Assembly: GCA_977006965.1 (NCBI GenBank)
Contig: OZ345384.1
Location: 1,178,001-1,242,000, forward strand
From: Phymatolithon calcareum
Taxonomy: Eukaryota; Rhodophyta; Florideophyceae; Hapalidiales
Length of the DNA: 64,000 bases
Reading direction: 5' to 3'
In this document: positions 41,861 to 53,029 of the stretch, piece after piece
Layout of the letters: every line of letters starts with the position of its first letter
Numbering within the stretch: the first letter of the stretch is position 1
Program-made: the position numbers and the translations under genes
The notes under the pieces: model-generated
What the model saw: the letters and a program-made list of their open reading frames with translations, nothing else
Database searches by the model: none
What the model was told of the DNA's origin: nothing

Positions 41861-43377
41861 ACTCAACGTCCTATTAGTCCAGTGCCTCCTCTTTTCACAT
41901 GGTGTGCAATCGCTCGCTCCCGCCCTTATTTAAGCCACGATCCTTATCGCGTCTTAGACTATAGCGACGCATCTGTCTAAGAACAGGACATCTGGATTTG
42001 CGAAGCATAAAGCGGTACACCAATGTACAGGGGGCCTGGGCCGTCAGCAAAGGATCAAGACTGGTGCAGAAGATGCAGAATCTTTCCCTCCCAGTGGTGG
42101 CGATGTTAATACGACTCAGTTCAGGAAGAGCATTCCGGAACCGGGTACTATGCGATATTCTGATAACACAAATGAATGCGGCCGCTGAGGGCCTCACTCT
42201 GGAATTGCTAGAACGCAGGTTAGCACAATTAGTGTTACAATCATTCATCATTACTAGTGTCTATGTGACGGGAATTTTCCTCAATTGAGGGAATATCGCA
42301 TCTCACAGGGAGCATTCGCTTCCAATGTAAATCAACATTTTACTTATGAGCACTGTGATTGATTAAGTCCTTTTTCCAACAGAACACACTTCAGCGATCT
42401 GAGTGGACGAAGAGTTGTGCAGTGGCTTCTTCTCGCACCTCATCCTAAACCCGACCGATTTGGCTTGCGCACACAAGTTTCGAACGAGGTAGCAACCGAA
42501 ACACTGGCGCGCGTTTCCACCTTCCGCTGCGCGACTTTCCGCCTGAAGCTCGCTACCGGTGACAGAAATTATGGCGGTTAGCGGCTCCGTTTTCGGCAGA
42601 CCTACCGCTGAGGTGACACGGTCGCATTGCAACACCTTGGAGACGACGATCAGCGGCATGGCGGGCGTCTCAAGCCCCGCGGTATCGCCACATAAGCCGG
42701 ACACCACGAGCATTAACGAAGGAGGAACCGGCAAAAAAATTAGGAAGAGCACGCCTATCGTCGACTTCGGGGCTAGCGGTTGACCCCGAAGCCCTTTCGT
42801 TGTCGAAGACAGACCTTCGATCTTTGCACCGCTGCGAACGGAGCACGGGATCTCTATATTTTTCTTTTTGGTTGACTCATCATCCTCTCCTCCAATCTTC
42901 CACCGCCTGCCTATCTTGCTCTCCGTGCGGACCCCCGACGATGGCACACACTTATTAGAAGGAAGGGCATTGAATTTGATAGCATCTGCTATAGAAGCAC
43001 CAGATTGTCAAATGTTGCACCTGATCTGGACAAACCCAGATCAGTACATTACGCGTGTGCAAGTACCACGGTAATTGTGTGTTGCGCATATGCAATATTA
43101 CCGGATACGGACTATTGATTCCGTGTTCATTCCAATAGGGATTTCGGTTCGCCCTTCTGCGCACCCCTAATTTGTGCTACCCGATTTGGATTGGCATGCA
43201 AGCAGCTAGAGACCCTTGTGTGCCTCACAAAATAGTATATAAGATAGTTTGTTACTACAGCATTAGTAAAATAGGCAGACTTGATTCACTCTAGAAGCTG
43301 AATGTTCTCTCGCTGTTATCCACAGCAATATCAAAGGACTGATATTGGGCGGATCAAGACTTGTTAAAAGAGGAGAG
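41861..43377. other. Intergenic, no firm gene
   Basis: Opposed open frames at 42363-42947 (minus, 194 codons) and 42559-42783 (plus) overlap, and neither has a recognisable motif. The last ~60 bases before 43378 include a purine run (aaaagaggagag) like a polypurine tract. Confidence 0.35.
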
Positions 43378-43491
43378 TGTAAGGACCAGTTAAGTCCTCA
43401 TTTCCGACGTCTATTATATACTGTGCGGGGGTGCCTTCCAGAGTTGTTTTGTGACACTCTCTAACAACGCTCTACCAACGCGTTCCTTACA
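43378..43491. mobile_element. Short LTR-like or TIR element
   Basis: 114 bp beginning TGTAAGGA and ending TCCTTACA, a perfect 8-bp inverted terminal pair with TG…CA ends. AGAG occurs on both outer flanks (43374-43377 and 43492-43495), which may be a short TSD. The upstream purine run resembles the polypurine tract before a 3' LTR, so it could be a solo or 3' LTR of a small Copia-type element. A MITE with TGT…ACA ends is the alternative. Confidence 0.55.
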
Positions 43492-43495
43492 AGAG

Positions 43496-44157
43496 TGAAT
43501 TTATTGGTTTATATTAACGTTTTGCATCGGCCATACAGCACAAATTCATGAAACCCAAGAGCACATCAATTCCTTGCCCTTAACAGGGCACTCCACTTTG
43601 CAAGTACAAGGGAAAGGTGTGCTTCTGACGGTAAATAGGACACCCCAGACGTATCAGAAAATAAAAGGAGGCAACCAAGTCGAGACGCGTATTTGCGGTG
43701 CTGGACCCCAATGAGGCGAAAGGGCAAAATGAATTAATGAATGCTTACAATTCTATTTCGTGTCCACATTTATCGTGTCAACCGCGTTTCCCAACCTTGT
43801 TCCTTTCTGAAAGCGCTAGTTTTGTCATGGGGGCTGACAATTCCATTAGCGCGTGAACGAGCGCGGGGTCTTGAGGTGCTGTCGAGGCGACGAATGCATG
43901 CTTTTTGATGGTTATGAGAATGCGCCATTGTGCTCGGTCGAGCAAAAGTTGAACCTGAAAAAGAAAGCCAAGTTTTCTGGTACTGCCCCGTCAGTCATTT
44001 TGTCTGCATCAAGGAAATCACAACTAATATAGCCCTTGCGCTTCCACGATTTATCTCCTATGGGGGTACAGCGCTCCTCTAACACTGGGGGTGCAGGAAA
44101 ATCCCAATTAGGAAAGTTCAGTATTAGAGCGAAAAGCAAAAACGAATTGAAGTTAAT
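43496..44157. other. Intergenic, no gene seen
   Basis: No supportable gene. The right end is the 3' flank of MCMBP. Confidence 0.4.
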
Positions 44158-45972
44158 TCATTGCCGCATTGTCGCTGCATTCTTCCTCTCAATTCCCTCC
44201 TCACGACGAGACTCCAACTGCATTGCGTATGCCCAGCGCTCAGTAGTGAGCTGGTCCTCTCCAAAGCTCCGTGCAGCCGTGCGCGCAACGGAAAGCCATC
44301 TGGTCAACACTTCCTGACCATCTTTGGCCCTACCAGCCTTGCGAGCTTCCACGAAATGGTTCTCAACGGCGGTTGTCACTTGTTCTGAAATACCGAACTC
44401 GCCGTCCTCGGCCAACACGCCAAGAGCAAGTCGCAACTTGGAGAGCATTTCTTCATCGCATGTTTCCCAGCTTGCCATTCCGGCGTCTGGATATGGCGTG
44501 ATGCGAACTTGCACATCAGTTTTGACAATACTTTTCCCCCCACGCGACAGAAATACAGCGCAATTTTCAGTCGGCAAATCCGCGTTGTAGTAGTGGAAAT
44601 CAGCAGGAACGACGCATCGCGCGGACACCGCTTCAAGCGCTCGCACGTTCTTCACCCCACGCTCCGAAAGCTGGCCGTTTGAGAGTCCAGTCTCATCGGC
44701 GAGTAGACAGCCTCCAGCGGGAAGCTGCAGAGGAGCTGCTCGTAGCCGATTCGCCACATAATCCTTCCGCGGGTACAAATCGCGCGCATTGAGCGCTGCG
44801 ATGCTGATACCGATAGTGACGACGCTGGGGAGAAGGGCTTGCAATGCACGCGTTAGAAACTGTGTATCGGAAGCAGCATCTGCACCTTTGTCCGTATCTG
44901 CGGTAGGAAAGATCAAGTTGAGGGATAATTTACCCAGTGTACCACCTGCAGACGTGCGAGTTGCAGGACGTGACACCAGGGCCATAAGCAAATACTCCGC
45001 GGCTAGCAGGTCGCCATAAAGTGCAGATGCCAGGAAGTTGATGAGCAAATTGCGCATTGCGGGTAGAACGGATGCAAGCTCAGCCCGTACGGCGGACATG
45101 CCGCGTGATCGCACGGCGGCCGCGACAGTAGGATTGACTTCCCATGGTTGAAGAACACGAACTCGAACGGCATGCAGTCGCGGAACGTTCATCGGATTAC
45201 GGGCAATGGCCTCCTCCACAAACGCCTGCTCGTGTGCATCGGCGTTTTCCATTCCGTTGAAAGCCACTTGAAGGGGACGTTGAAGCACGCCAACAACTTC
45301 GATGATGGAATTCACTTTGAGATTGAGTCCGGCATGGTTATCGTAAATTTTCGCAAGCACTGCAGTTCCACCACCGGCCGCGGAGGAATGCGGAAGATTG
45401 AGACCGAGTCCGAGGAAGGGGGCTTCACGACCGTCCAAAGAGGGCCCGGGACGCTGGCGTTTACCGGTCGTGTCAGATGCGGCGCTCGGCGCAAGTGGTG
45501 GACGAGCACGTGTTGGCGTCGGTGCAGACGGTGGCGAAGCAGAAGTTGGTCCGGTAGGTGTCATGTCTGTATCGTCCTCACGGGCGCGCTTTGGGCGCTG
45601 TGGACCGTGCGTGGGAGCAGTGGGTCGAGATGGATGGACCCAGGCAGTGGCACCAGGGAGAGAGACAAGATACACTGGAAGACGCTCAGAAAGAGTTACG
45701 TCAGATGCGGTGGAGGCAGCACAGTCTTCGACAAGTAGACCGGATCCGGCGGAGGCAGACGATGCAACGAAAAGCTCTGCATCCCAAATATCTTGAACCA
45801 TACCAACATAACGCGCCCATTGCCCGGGAACTGCCGTCGGGGCCGACGCACATTCCGCTGTATCTGGCACAGATGCGTTGGCTAGCGTCTCGCTCACGCT
45901 CCCGGTGTTGCGAATTTCCACATGGGCGGTTGGTACCGGCGACGATGCCCAGTCCAGTGTCATCGCGACCAT
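44158..45972 (-). CDS. MCMBP: MCM-binding protein (MCMBP)
   Basis: Binds MCM2-7 subunits, helps assemble MCM complexes and unload them late in S phase, and supports cohesion. Recognised by the colinear blocks QWARYVGMVQDIWDAELF, MSAVRAELASVLPAMRNLL, ALYGDLLAAEYLLMALVSR, GKLSLNLIFP, DLYPRKDYVANRLRAAPLQL, LLADETGLSNGQLSERGVKN, ADFHYYNADLPTENCAVF and a Arg/Glu-rich end (WAYAMQLESRREEGIERKN). There is a low-complexity linker (~130-175) typical of the family. The ATG at 45972 gives 604 aa (family ~600-650). The frame stays open for ~20 codons upstream (to ~46032) without an ATG, and residues there (ALSDTLQSPLE) look conserved, so the true start may be in an upstream exon. It is divergent from MCM3. 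Confidence 0.9.
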   Translation of the reverse strand: MVAMTLDWASSPVPTAHVEIRNTGSVSETLANASVPDTAECASAPTAVPGQWARYVGMVQDIWDAELFVASSASAGSGLLVEDCAASTASDVTLSERLPVYLVSLPGATAWVHPSRPTAPTHGPQRPKRAREDDTDMTPTGPTSASPPSAPTPTRARPPLAPSAASDTTGKRQRPGPSLDGREAPFLGLGLNLPHSSAAGGGTAVLAKIYDNHAGLNLKVNSIIEVVGVLQRPLQVAFNGMENADAHEQAFVEEAIARNPMNVPRLHAVRVRVLQPWEVNPTVAAAVRSRGMSAVRAELASVLPAMRNLLINFLASALYGDLLAAEYLLMALVSRPATRTSAGGTLGKLSLNLIFPTADTDKGADAASDTQFLTRALQALLPSVVTIGISIAALNARDLYPRKDYVANRLRAAPLQLPAGGCLLADETGLSNGQLSERGVKNVRALEAVSARCVVPADFHYYNADLPTENCAVFLSRGGKSIVKTDVQVRITPYPDAGMASWETCDEEMLSKLRLALGVLAEDGEFGISEQVTTAVENHFVEARKAGRAKDGQEVLTRWLSVARTAARSFGEDQLTTERWAYAMQLESRREEGIERKNAATMRQ

Positions 45973-46473
45973 AGTTCCGGCTTCGAGAGGACTTTGGAGC
46001 GTGTCCGAAAGAGCACTTTGCGTTGAGGGCAATTTGGTAGTGATCGTCGATAGGACGAGCTGCTGCAGATGATACGGTTTTAAGAGCCGGCATAGACACT
46101 AGAACGGTTCAAAGAGATTCTCCTCCACGTGGCTATAGGCGAATACTATTTTTGGGAAAGGACTATCTTGTTTATTTTTATTGGGAGTGGGGTACAAGTG
46201 GACATTGTATGATATAGATACACAAGAGAAATGGCGGGAAATCTGAAGCCAAGCACCAAGTCATACATGTGTACGTTTCTTACTGGACATACACAATTTT
46301 TCCCGCGTATTTTGCAGGCTGGATGAGTGTGAGTGAAATGTAATACTCGGGGGTTCTGTTCCCCAGAAGCAGGCAGACGATTGTTACTGTCTAAACTGCA
46401 ACAGATTTGCCCACCGCAAACTGTCCCCTGCCTTTCTCGCTAACTGATCTCGTCCCTTCCTTCGCCCTCCTCA
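45973..46473. promoter_or_regulatory. Shared MCMBP/MCM3 divergent promoter with two E2F-like sites
   Basis: 501 bp between the two start codons (441 bp if MCMBP coding extends to 46032). GGCGGGAAA at 46233-46241 and TTTCCCGCG at 46299-46307 both match the E2F/DP consensus, in opposite orientations and 57 bp apart. The rest is moderately AT-rich, with no TATA box that I can assign. The arrangement fits one bidirectional, S-phase-controlled promoter. Binding is inferred. Confidence 0.6.
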
Positions 46474-49164
46474 ATGGCTGACCCCGGCACCTCTCAGCAG
46501 GCCGAGCTTATGCGGCGCTTCACTGCCTTTCTCGACGCTGACAACGGGCATGGAGCTCTCTCTTCCCGTATCCGAGACATGGTCCAAGCCCCAGACCAGG
46601 AAACTATCGAGGAGCATCAGAACCCGAAGCGTCTCATTGTCTCGCTCGATGATCTTCGCGACTTTGACCCCGCACTGGCTGATGACTTGCTCACTCGGCC
46701 AGTGGAGCATCTTCCGGTCCTCGAGCGCGCAATGCAAGACCTCATCACGGGTCACCGACAAGATCTTGCCAATGACCGGCGTCGATTAACTGATTTCCGA
46801 GTCGGTCTCGATGGCGCATTCGGCTCCCGTATGGTTTCCCCTCGCGGGCTTACCGCCCGTCTTGTTGGAGGCGTCGTTTGCGTAGAAGGCATTGTCACAC
46901 GTGCCTCTACCATTCGACCGCGACTAGTTCTTTCCGTCCACTACTGTCCTAGGACCGGCAAATTCCACGAGAAGACGTACCGCGACAACGCTAGCGTGAG
47001 TTCTCTCGCCGTCTTCACGCAGAATGCTGGCATGCCCGGCAGTGCGTATCCAACCAAAGATGAGGATGGAAATCCGCTGGAAACGGAGTTTGGCAAGTGC
47101 TGGTATCGTGACTCGCAGCGGATCACCATTCAAGAAATGCCTGAGAAGAGTCCTCCGGGACAGCTCCCACGTTCGGTTGAGGTTCTCATCGAAGGCGATT
47201 TATGTGATGCTTGCAAGCCTGGCGACCGTGTACGCATTTCAGGTATCTTCCGAGCCATCGGCGGCGCTGTGTCCACCGGTGGCAACGGTATCTTCAAGAC
47301 TTTTGTCGTGGCCAACCATATCACTCTCCTCACCGGAGCTGAAGGCCGTTCCTCTGTCGAGAGCTCCGTACATGATGAAGACATTCGCAATATCATCGAG
47401 TATGCACAGAAGGGCGATGTTTTCTCCCGCATGTCGCGCTCGATTGCCCCAAGTATCTGTGGGCATGAGTTCATCAAGAAAGCCCTTCTTCTCCTTCTCA
47501 TCGGTGGAAAGGAGCAGAACCTCGCCAATGGCACTCATCTTCGTGGTGACATTAACGTGATGATGGTGGGAGATCCCTCAACTGCCAAATCGCAGCTTTT
47601 GCGCTTCATCCTTAACACAGCTCCGCTGGCCGTGTCAACCACTGGTCGCGGTTCATCCGGAGTCGGTCTCACCGCGGCCGTCACAACAGACCAGGACACA
47701 GGGGACCGTCATCTTGAGGCGGGTGCTATGGTCCTCGCTGATCGCGGCGTCGTATGTATTGATGAGTTTGACAAAATGTCCGATGAAGATCGTGTCGCCA
47801 TTCACGAGGTCATGGAACAGCAGACGGTGACGATTGCAAAGGCGGGTATCCATGCCAGTCTCAACGCTCGATGTAGCGTAATTTCTGCTGCAAATCCTGT
47901 CTACGGCTCGTACGACAAGAAGCGGAAGCCCCATGAAAATATCGCCCTCCCGGACTCTCTACTCTCTCGTTTCGATCTCCTCTTCATTGTGCTGGACTCT
48001 GCAGACAAGGAGCGAGATCGGGAGATTGCGGATCATGTACTCCGGGGCCATCGTTTCCGAAAAGCCACACATACACTGGATGAGATGGACGGTGTAGATC
48101 CGAATCGTGGACGCACCGCAGGTGGTGCCGCTGCCGGAAACACGGATTCCGGACCCACACCCATGTATGAAAATGCTGCATCAGCACTATACAGATCTCA
48201 GAAAGTCCGCTCCCGTCGCCGTTCTGCGCGACAGGCGGCACGTTCTGGTGATGACGAGGACAGGGACAGAATCCTCTCTATGGATTTCCTAAAGTTGTAC
48301 ATTAACTACGCAAAACATCGTGCCAAACCGACCCTGACCCCGGCCGCAGCGGAGCACATCGCATCGGCGTACCGCGACCTGCGACAGGATATTGACTCAA
48401 CAAAGACCCTCCCGATCACTGCACGTTGTCTCGAGACGTTGATCCGACTCGCGACGGCGCATGCCAAATGTAGATTGGACAAGACGGCTGTGACAGTTGA
48501 GGATGCGGCGGTGGCGGTGACTGTTCTGAAGTTCGCACTCTTCAACCAGGCTGAACCGGACAAGTCTGAGAAGGTCTTTAAGCGGCGAGCACGAAAAGCT
48601 CGTGTTAAGAAGGACGGTAGCGGAGCAGCCGATGACACGGATGATGATTCCGAGTATGGCGATGACAATGCGGGGGAGGCAACTGCGACACCTGAAGTAC
48701 GGCCGCGGAAATCACTCCGCAGCTCTGACGCCGGCAGCACCCCTGGGAGGGCACAAGTGTTCCCAGAGTCAATGGAGGCGGAAGGTCCAGATGCGGAATC
48801 CACGCCTCCTCTAAAGAACAAATCAAATACCAAGACAAGTTCACCGAAGCCAAGCTCTGAGACACCGCGTGGCACCGCGGCGAGCGAGAACATACAAGAC
48901 TCAGCACCAGCATCAGCCAATGTTGCGGGAAGCGCGGATGGCGGGGATATGAACAGAATAATTGAGTGGATCAAGAAGGCACTGAACGCATTGCGGGGAA
49001 GAGAAGATGTCATTCCGTTCGGAAAGATTTTGGAATGGGTGCGCAACGAGATGAGTTCTCAAAGTGAGGAAGCGGCCACTGAAGCTCAGGTGCGAAGTGG
49101 TATTGAGAAATTGCAGGCCGATGATATTGTCGTGATGTCAGATGATACTGTGTTCATAGTGTAG
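46474..49164 (+). CDS. MCM3: MCM3, replicative helicase subunit
   Basis: Subunit of the MCM2-7 helicase in the pre-replication complex. 896 aa, intronless, ATG at 46474. N-domain to ~290, with the modified zinc region around VHYCPRTGKFHEKTYRDNAS (~155). The AAA+ core has Walker A GDPSTAKS (~366), GRGSSGVGLTAAVTTDQDTG, Walker B VCIDEFDKM (~427), the sensor region SAANPVYGSYDKKRKPHENI and arginine finger SRFDLLFIVLD (~498). The order and the DRHLEAGAMVLADRG block identify MCM3 rather than MCM2/4-7. An acidic, Ser-rich linker (~700-810) precedes a winged-helix C-domain (RIIEWIKKALNALRG … DDIVVMSDDTVFIV). Divergent partner: MCMBP. Confidence 0.97.
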   Translation: MADPGTSQQAELMRRFTAFLDADNGHGALSSRIRDMVQAPDQETIEEHQNPKRLIVSLDDLRDFDPALADDLLTRPVEHLPVLERAMQDLITGHRQDLANDRRRLTDFRVGLDGAFGSRMVSPRGLTARLVGGVVCVEGIVTRASTIRPRLVLSVHYCPRTGKFHEKTYRDNASVSSLAVFTQNAGMPGSAYPTKDEDGNPLETEFGKCWYRDSQRITIQEMPEKSPPGQLPRSVEVLIEGDLCDACKPGDRVRISGIFRAIGGAVSTGGNGIFKTFVVANHITLLTGAEGRSSVESSVHDEDIRNIIEYAQKGDVFSRMSRSIAPSICGHEFIKKALLLLLIGGKEQNLANGTHLRGDINVMMVGDPSTAKSQLLRFILNTAPLAVSTTGRGSSGVGLTAAVTTDQDTGDRHLEAGAMVLADRGVVCIDEFDKMSDEDRVAIHEVMEQQTVTIAKAGIHASLNARCSVISAANPVYGSYDKKRKPHENIALPDSLLSRFDLLFIVLDSADKERDREIADHVLRGHRFRKATHTLDEMDGVDPNRGRTAGGAAAGNTDSGPTPMYENAASALYRSQKVRSRRRSARQAARSGDDEDRDRILSMDFLKLYINYAKHRAKPTLTPAAAEHIASAYRDLRQDIDSTKTLPITARCLETLIRLATAHAKCRLDKTAVTVEDAAVAVTVLKFALFNQAEPDKSEKVFKRRARKARVKKDGSGAADDTDDDSEYGDDNAGEATATPEVRPRKSLRSSDAGSTPGRAQVFPESMEAEGPDAESTPPLKNKSNTKTSSPKPSSETPRGTAASENIQDSAPASANVAGSADGGDMNRIIEWIKKALNALRGREDVIPFGKILEWVRNEMSSQSEEAATEAQVRSGIEKLQADDIVVMSDDTVFIV

Positions 49165-49570
49165 AGTAAACATGAACGCAGGATGAGTGATGTCTGATTT
49201 TTCCTCTGGCTTTTTCTCTTTGTTACTGGGTTTTTGAGCTGCTAGAAGCTGCAGTTCACTTATGGGCCTATTTAGCTATTATCGTGTACCACATTCTTCG
49301 TGCCTCTTTTCCTGCGGCTTCTTTTTTCAGTCTTTCCGATTTCCGCTAGTGTTGCGGCGCCCCACAGCAAGACGGAATTTTCCATGCCTGGCCGGAGCGT
49401 GAGCCTTGCACGTCAAAATACTATCTCTTGGCTATGAAGCATCTTTGCGCACTAACATCAAATTTTGACGCCTCGATCAAAGCAAGCTTACCTTCGACAA
49501 TGCAGAGGATTGATCCATGTTCACAGTATCATTCTCGAACTAGAAGGCGAACGATGGCAGATAAAGCCCG
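49165..49570. other. Convergent 3' gap between MCM3 and PPWD1
   Basis: About 400 bp between the MCM3 and PPWD1 stop codons, holding both 3' UTRs. No other feature seen. Confidence 0.5.
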
Positions 49571-51898
49571 TTATGCAAAATGAAGTGACGTGCTCAAAAT
49601 CCGAATCGGCTCTAGAGGACGATCGTTTTTGTCAACTTTGACGTTTTCAATTTGGTGCACAACTGCCATTCCCTTAATCACACTACCGAAAATAGTGTGC
49701 TTTCCGTTAAGATGCGGGGTAGCCTTGCATGTAATAAAAAATTGCTGATGGAGATAGACAACCAGAAAAATTAGCGAATGTTAGTTCACGGCACTGCCCA
49801 GTATAACCGACCTATGTCTTCAGCAAGGAACGCGTAGCCAACAACTTACAGAGCCATTCGTATTTGGACCCGCATTTGCCATCGAAACAGTGCCAGGCTG
49901 ATGTGAAAGCGAGGAGTCAATCTCATCCTCAAACTCGCCGCCCCAAATCGACTCGCCACCCGTGCCGTCCCCATCCGGATCGCCAGTCTGCACCATGAAA
50001 CCCTTGATAACCCTGTGGAAGATCACCCCATTATAATATCCATTCTTGGCGTGTCCAGCGAAATTTTCTACAGTGCGTTTGCACTGCTTATGCACGACAA
50101 ACATAATATCCCCGGCAGATGTGTGCAAAGTGATTCGCTCTGGTAGAACAGTCTGAGTATCCTTCGTCGCCTCACGTCCAGTTCGTCCAGTTCCCCTCGA
50201 CATCGGTCGCTCATTGTATACATCCCGCTCATCGTCAGCCCCAGGCTCAGTATCCGCAAAAAGGAAAATTCGCTGGCTATCGAAGCTCGACGCCACCAGC
50301 AGCGGTTCCTCCCGTGCAATCGCATTCTCCCCGTGCATGGCCGGGCTGGTCGCTCCACCAACGCTGGCGGTGCTGTTGAAAAGCGTGAGATGTAGAAACC
50401 GCTCGGCAGATTCACGAACGCCGAGAGTGCGCACGACGCAATTGCTGGCTATGTTTACAACCTTGACGCCGACGACAGTCGCATAAATTAGAAAGTGACC
50501 CAAGCTGTCGAAAAGTACGTTAGCGCGCGAAAGCGAACTATCAGCCTCCGCGGCCCGCTCGCGCGCCATGCGACGCCCAAACTCACTCTCCGGGATTCCC
50601 ATCGAGGCTATCTTCTTCGCGTCCATAATAACAGGCAAGGACTCGTCGTACGTGCGAAAAAGAAGCCCCGTCGCGAATCGGAACACGCGCACTTTGCGGT
50701 CCAGTGTCATGCACGCGAACAACTCGCCGTCACCGCTCAAGGCAACATTTGTTGGCACCGTTTTCAACTTCGCAAATGTGTACAGGTCTGTGTTGGACTT
50801 GATTTCGAATTTTACTCCCGTGATACTTGCTCGGGACACTTCTTCGCCCACGTCCCCCGGTCGCCAATATTCAATCATGCCCCGCTCATCGACAGAAAGG
50901 ACCGCGCCAAACGGCGCGTTGTACACCATGAGGCGAACTGGGGCGACATGTGGCAGAGCAAACTGACGCACTGGGGCATTAAACGCCCCGAGACGATAGA
51001 TCGCGACCCGAGCAGGAGCGTCCGCTGGGGCAATAGCTAACTCAGGCGCCGGAGCTCCAGGGGCTGTAACCCAGCATAATGCAGCGGGAGAGAATGGGAG
51101 AGTCCCAAAGTCGAGCATGTCGAACGCGGAGACAGAGAAAACACGGACGATATTGTCCACTGCCCCGACTGTCGCAACAAAAGCACCATCAGATGAGAGC
51201 TCCATGGCCGCAACGGGTCCTTTATGGGCAAAAAATTGTTTAACAAACTCAATCTTCCCGCTTGTCCCCCGACCGTTTTCAGTTGACGTGGATTTGGACG
51301 CTTTTGGTGCGTGTGCAGTCCGCGCACGTGCCCAGAACTTGACCTGGCCATCAGCGCTGGCGGAGACAAGAAAATTGCACGGAGAGGAAGCGCGAACGTG
51401 GGTCACGACGTCGCGGTGCATGTAGGAGGCGCAATAACGTGTCGCACTGGGCACGAGCGCTATGTAAACGTCTTTGTGCGGGTGAGTGCGCTTTCGTTTT
51501 TTAGGTCTGCCGCAGCTAGCGATAGCGGGTGCGTGCAAAGTTGCGGATGCTACTGGTGCAACAGGTCCGAGCGATTCGTTTTCATCCCCTTCGGATGAGG
51601 ATGAATCATCGGACGGATCACCTCCATGTGGCTCCGCCACTGTCGTCGCGCGATTTGCATTCTGTACGGCGGTCGGCCCGTTCCTCGCCGAGATAGAAAC
51701 GGGATCAGCGGAGACTTGCGCCTGAAGCGAGGGCCCAGATTTTTCAACGTCGTTGGAAGAGGAATCCTCTTTAGAATGTTCAGGCGCAGATGACATAGGC
51801 GGTACCGAAGATAGAAGAAATGATTTCTGATTGGCAGCTGGACTCCCGCTCTTCGGGACACTATCATCATCTCGTGCATGTTTGTGGTCCTTGTCCAT
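49571..51898 (-). CDS. PPWD1: PPWD1-type cyclophilin with WD40 repeats, two exons
   Basis: Spliceosome-associated peptidyl-prolyl isomerase: N-terminal WD40 propeller plus C-terminal cyclophilin domain. Exon 1 is 49850-51898 and exon 2 is 49571-49744. The intron (105 nt) starts GTAAGT after …GPNTNGS and ends CAG before [20 protein letters not shown]. Total 740 aa. The start is the ATG at 51898. An acidic, Ser-rich N-tail (to ~140) with an [14 protein letters not shown] basic signal precedes WD repeats ([60 protein letters not shown]). The cyclophilin part (~585-740) has [18 protein letters not shown] and [14 protein letters not shown]. Complete here, unlike the copy at 61-63 kb. Confidence 0.93.
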
Positions 51899-51949
51899 TG
51901 TCGCCACTGCAATGAGGAGATCGTTGAGGGCGCGGCAACTGATAAGAGG

Positions 51950-52269
51950 CTTATATTCGGATTTAGCTTTCCCTCAAGCCTTTTGCAAAGGGATTTACTT
52001 CCGGATGGAGCTCTCATACTTCAGCGCTTTTGATGAATGGATACTGGGTGCATCCAGAAATTCGTCGGTTCGTCACTCTGGCACGTGGCAATTTTGCACC
52101 ACATTGCCACTTACGGAGTGACGCGTTTCATACTATTGTCAGCAATACTGTAGTATGAAACTTTTTCATTTTTCTAACGTTAGGTAATGTTATATTATAG
52201 CGTTAGAAACGTTAGATATGGTATCAGATATACTGTATCATGTTTATGTAAACGTCACTAAAATACCAG
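51950..52269. repeat. PPWD1 upstream region with palindromes
   Basis: Includes an 11-bp inverted repeat GTTTCATACTA / TAGTATGAAAC (about 52127-52161) and TCTAACGTT / AACGTTAGA around an AT-rich centre (about 52174-52217). The same region is present near-identically at 63133-63452. The palindromes may be ends of a decayed element or promoter structure. Confidence 0.5.
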
Positions 52270-52925
52270 TCAGGGTCCATCGTTATATATCTGCCAGATG
52301 TTAGAGCCAGAGTGCAAGACGTGCAAATCGATGTGGACGAAAACGAAAAGGTCGTGCTGGTGCCATGGCATGCCCATGTGAACGTAAAGGATGCCCTTGC
52401 TTGTTTGCGGTTTTACGGATGGGCGCGATGTAAAGGGTGAAGCGGTGCGGAAGCATGTGGCCATTGTGACATGCTACTATTGCAATTTTGAGGAGAGACA
52501 ACTAACGATACTGGGCGGTGTGAAACCGGATGTTGAAATTGACGATGATGCTGTGCCCGGTCATATGCGCACCGTGCGGGTGTGGAAATTTAAAGGACAG
52601 AAATGCGTCTTTGACAAGGGCAGGGAGTGTGAATTGGGGAGAAGCGCGGAAAATGGAAAGTAAAAAATTTAATGCAATTGGAGCATGCTGCACGTGTTGT
52701 CGCGGAAGGCGAGAAAGGGGGCGGTGTTTGACATGGGGATTACCACCCCACCAGAGATTAGCTATGGAACTGGCTTGGACACATACTTCGTATGGACGAC
52801 AACCGCATGGTTTGCCAAGGGCAAATCCCTTTATGTCACACCAACCCCAGAATCACTCTTCAGCGATGTGCTCTTTAATACCGCAGAAAGATAGAGTAGA
52901 ATGGACGAAACTTTGACCCTCGAAA
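52270..52925 (+). repeat. Repeat R1, copy 1
   Basis: Dispersed repeat also at 59155-59790 and 63453-64000. Frames carry blocks such as VAIVTCYYCNFEERQLTILG and GHMRTVRVWKFKGQKCVFDK. Another frame near 52760 gives LWNWLGHILRMDDNRMV, which resembles the W-x-GH-x2-RM-D-R motif found after the RT in several LINE families. The frames are broken, so it is a decayed element. It ends with 'cgaaactttgaccctcgaaac'. Confidence 0.6.
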
Positions 52926-53029
52926 CACTGCTAACCTGACTTTAGAGAAATGCGGAGTAAAATTAGCACACTTCAAACAGAAAAATCATAACTTAGCCCC
53001 ATGGGGATTTGAGAATTGCCGAACAACTT

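Noticed and set aside
42363-42947. 194-codon minus-strand frame
   Set aside because: Opposed by a plus-strand frame in the same place, with no motif and no family resemblance; likely chance.
45701-46099. Alternative MCMBP N-terminus starting at an ATG near 46091
   Set aside because: That frame differs from the conserved MCMBP frame; joining the two would need an unsupported splice or shift.
48306-49046. 246-codon minus-strand frame inside MCM3
   Set aside because: Antisense shadow of the MCM3 C-terminal region.
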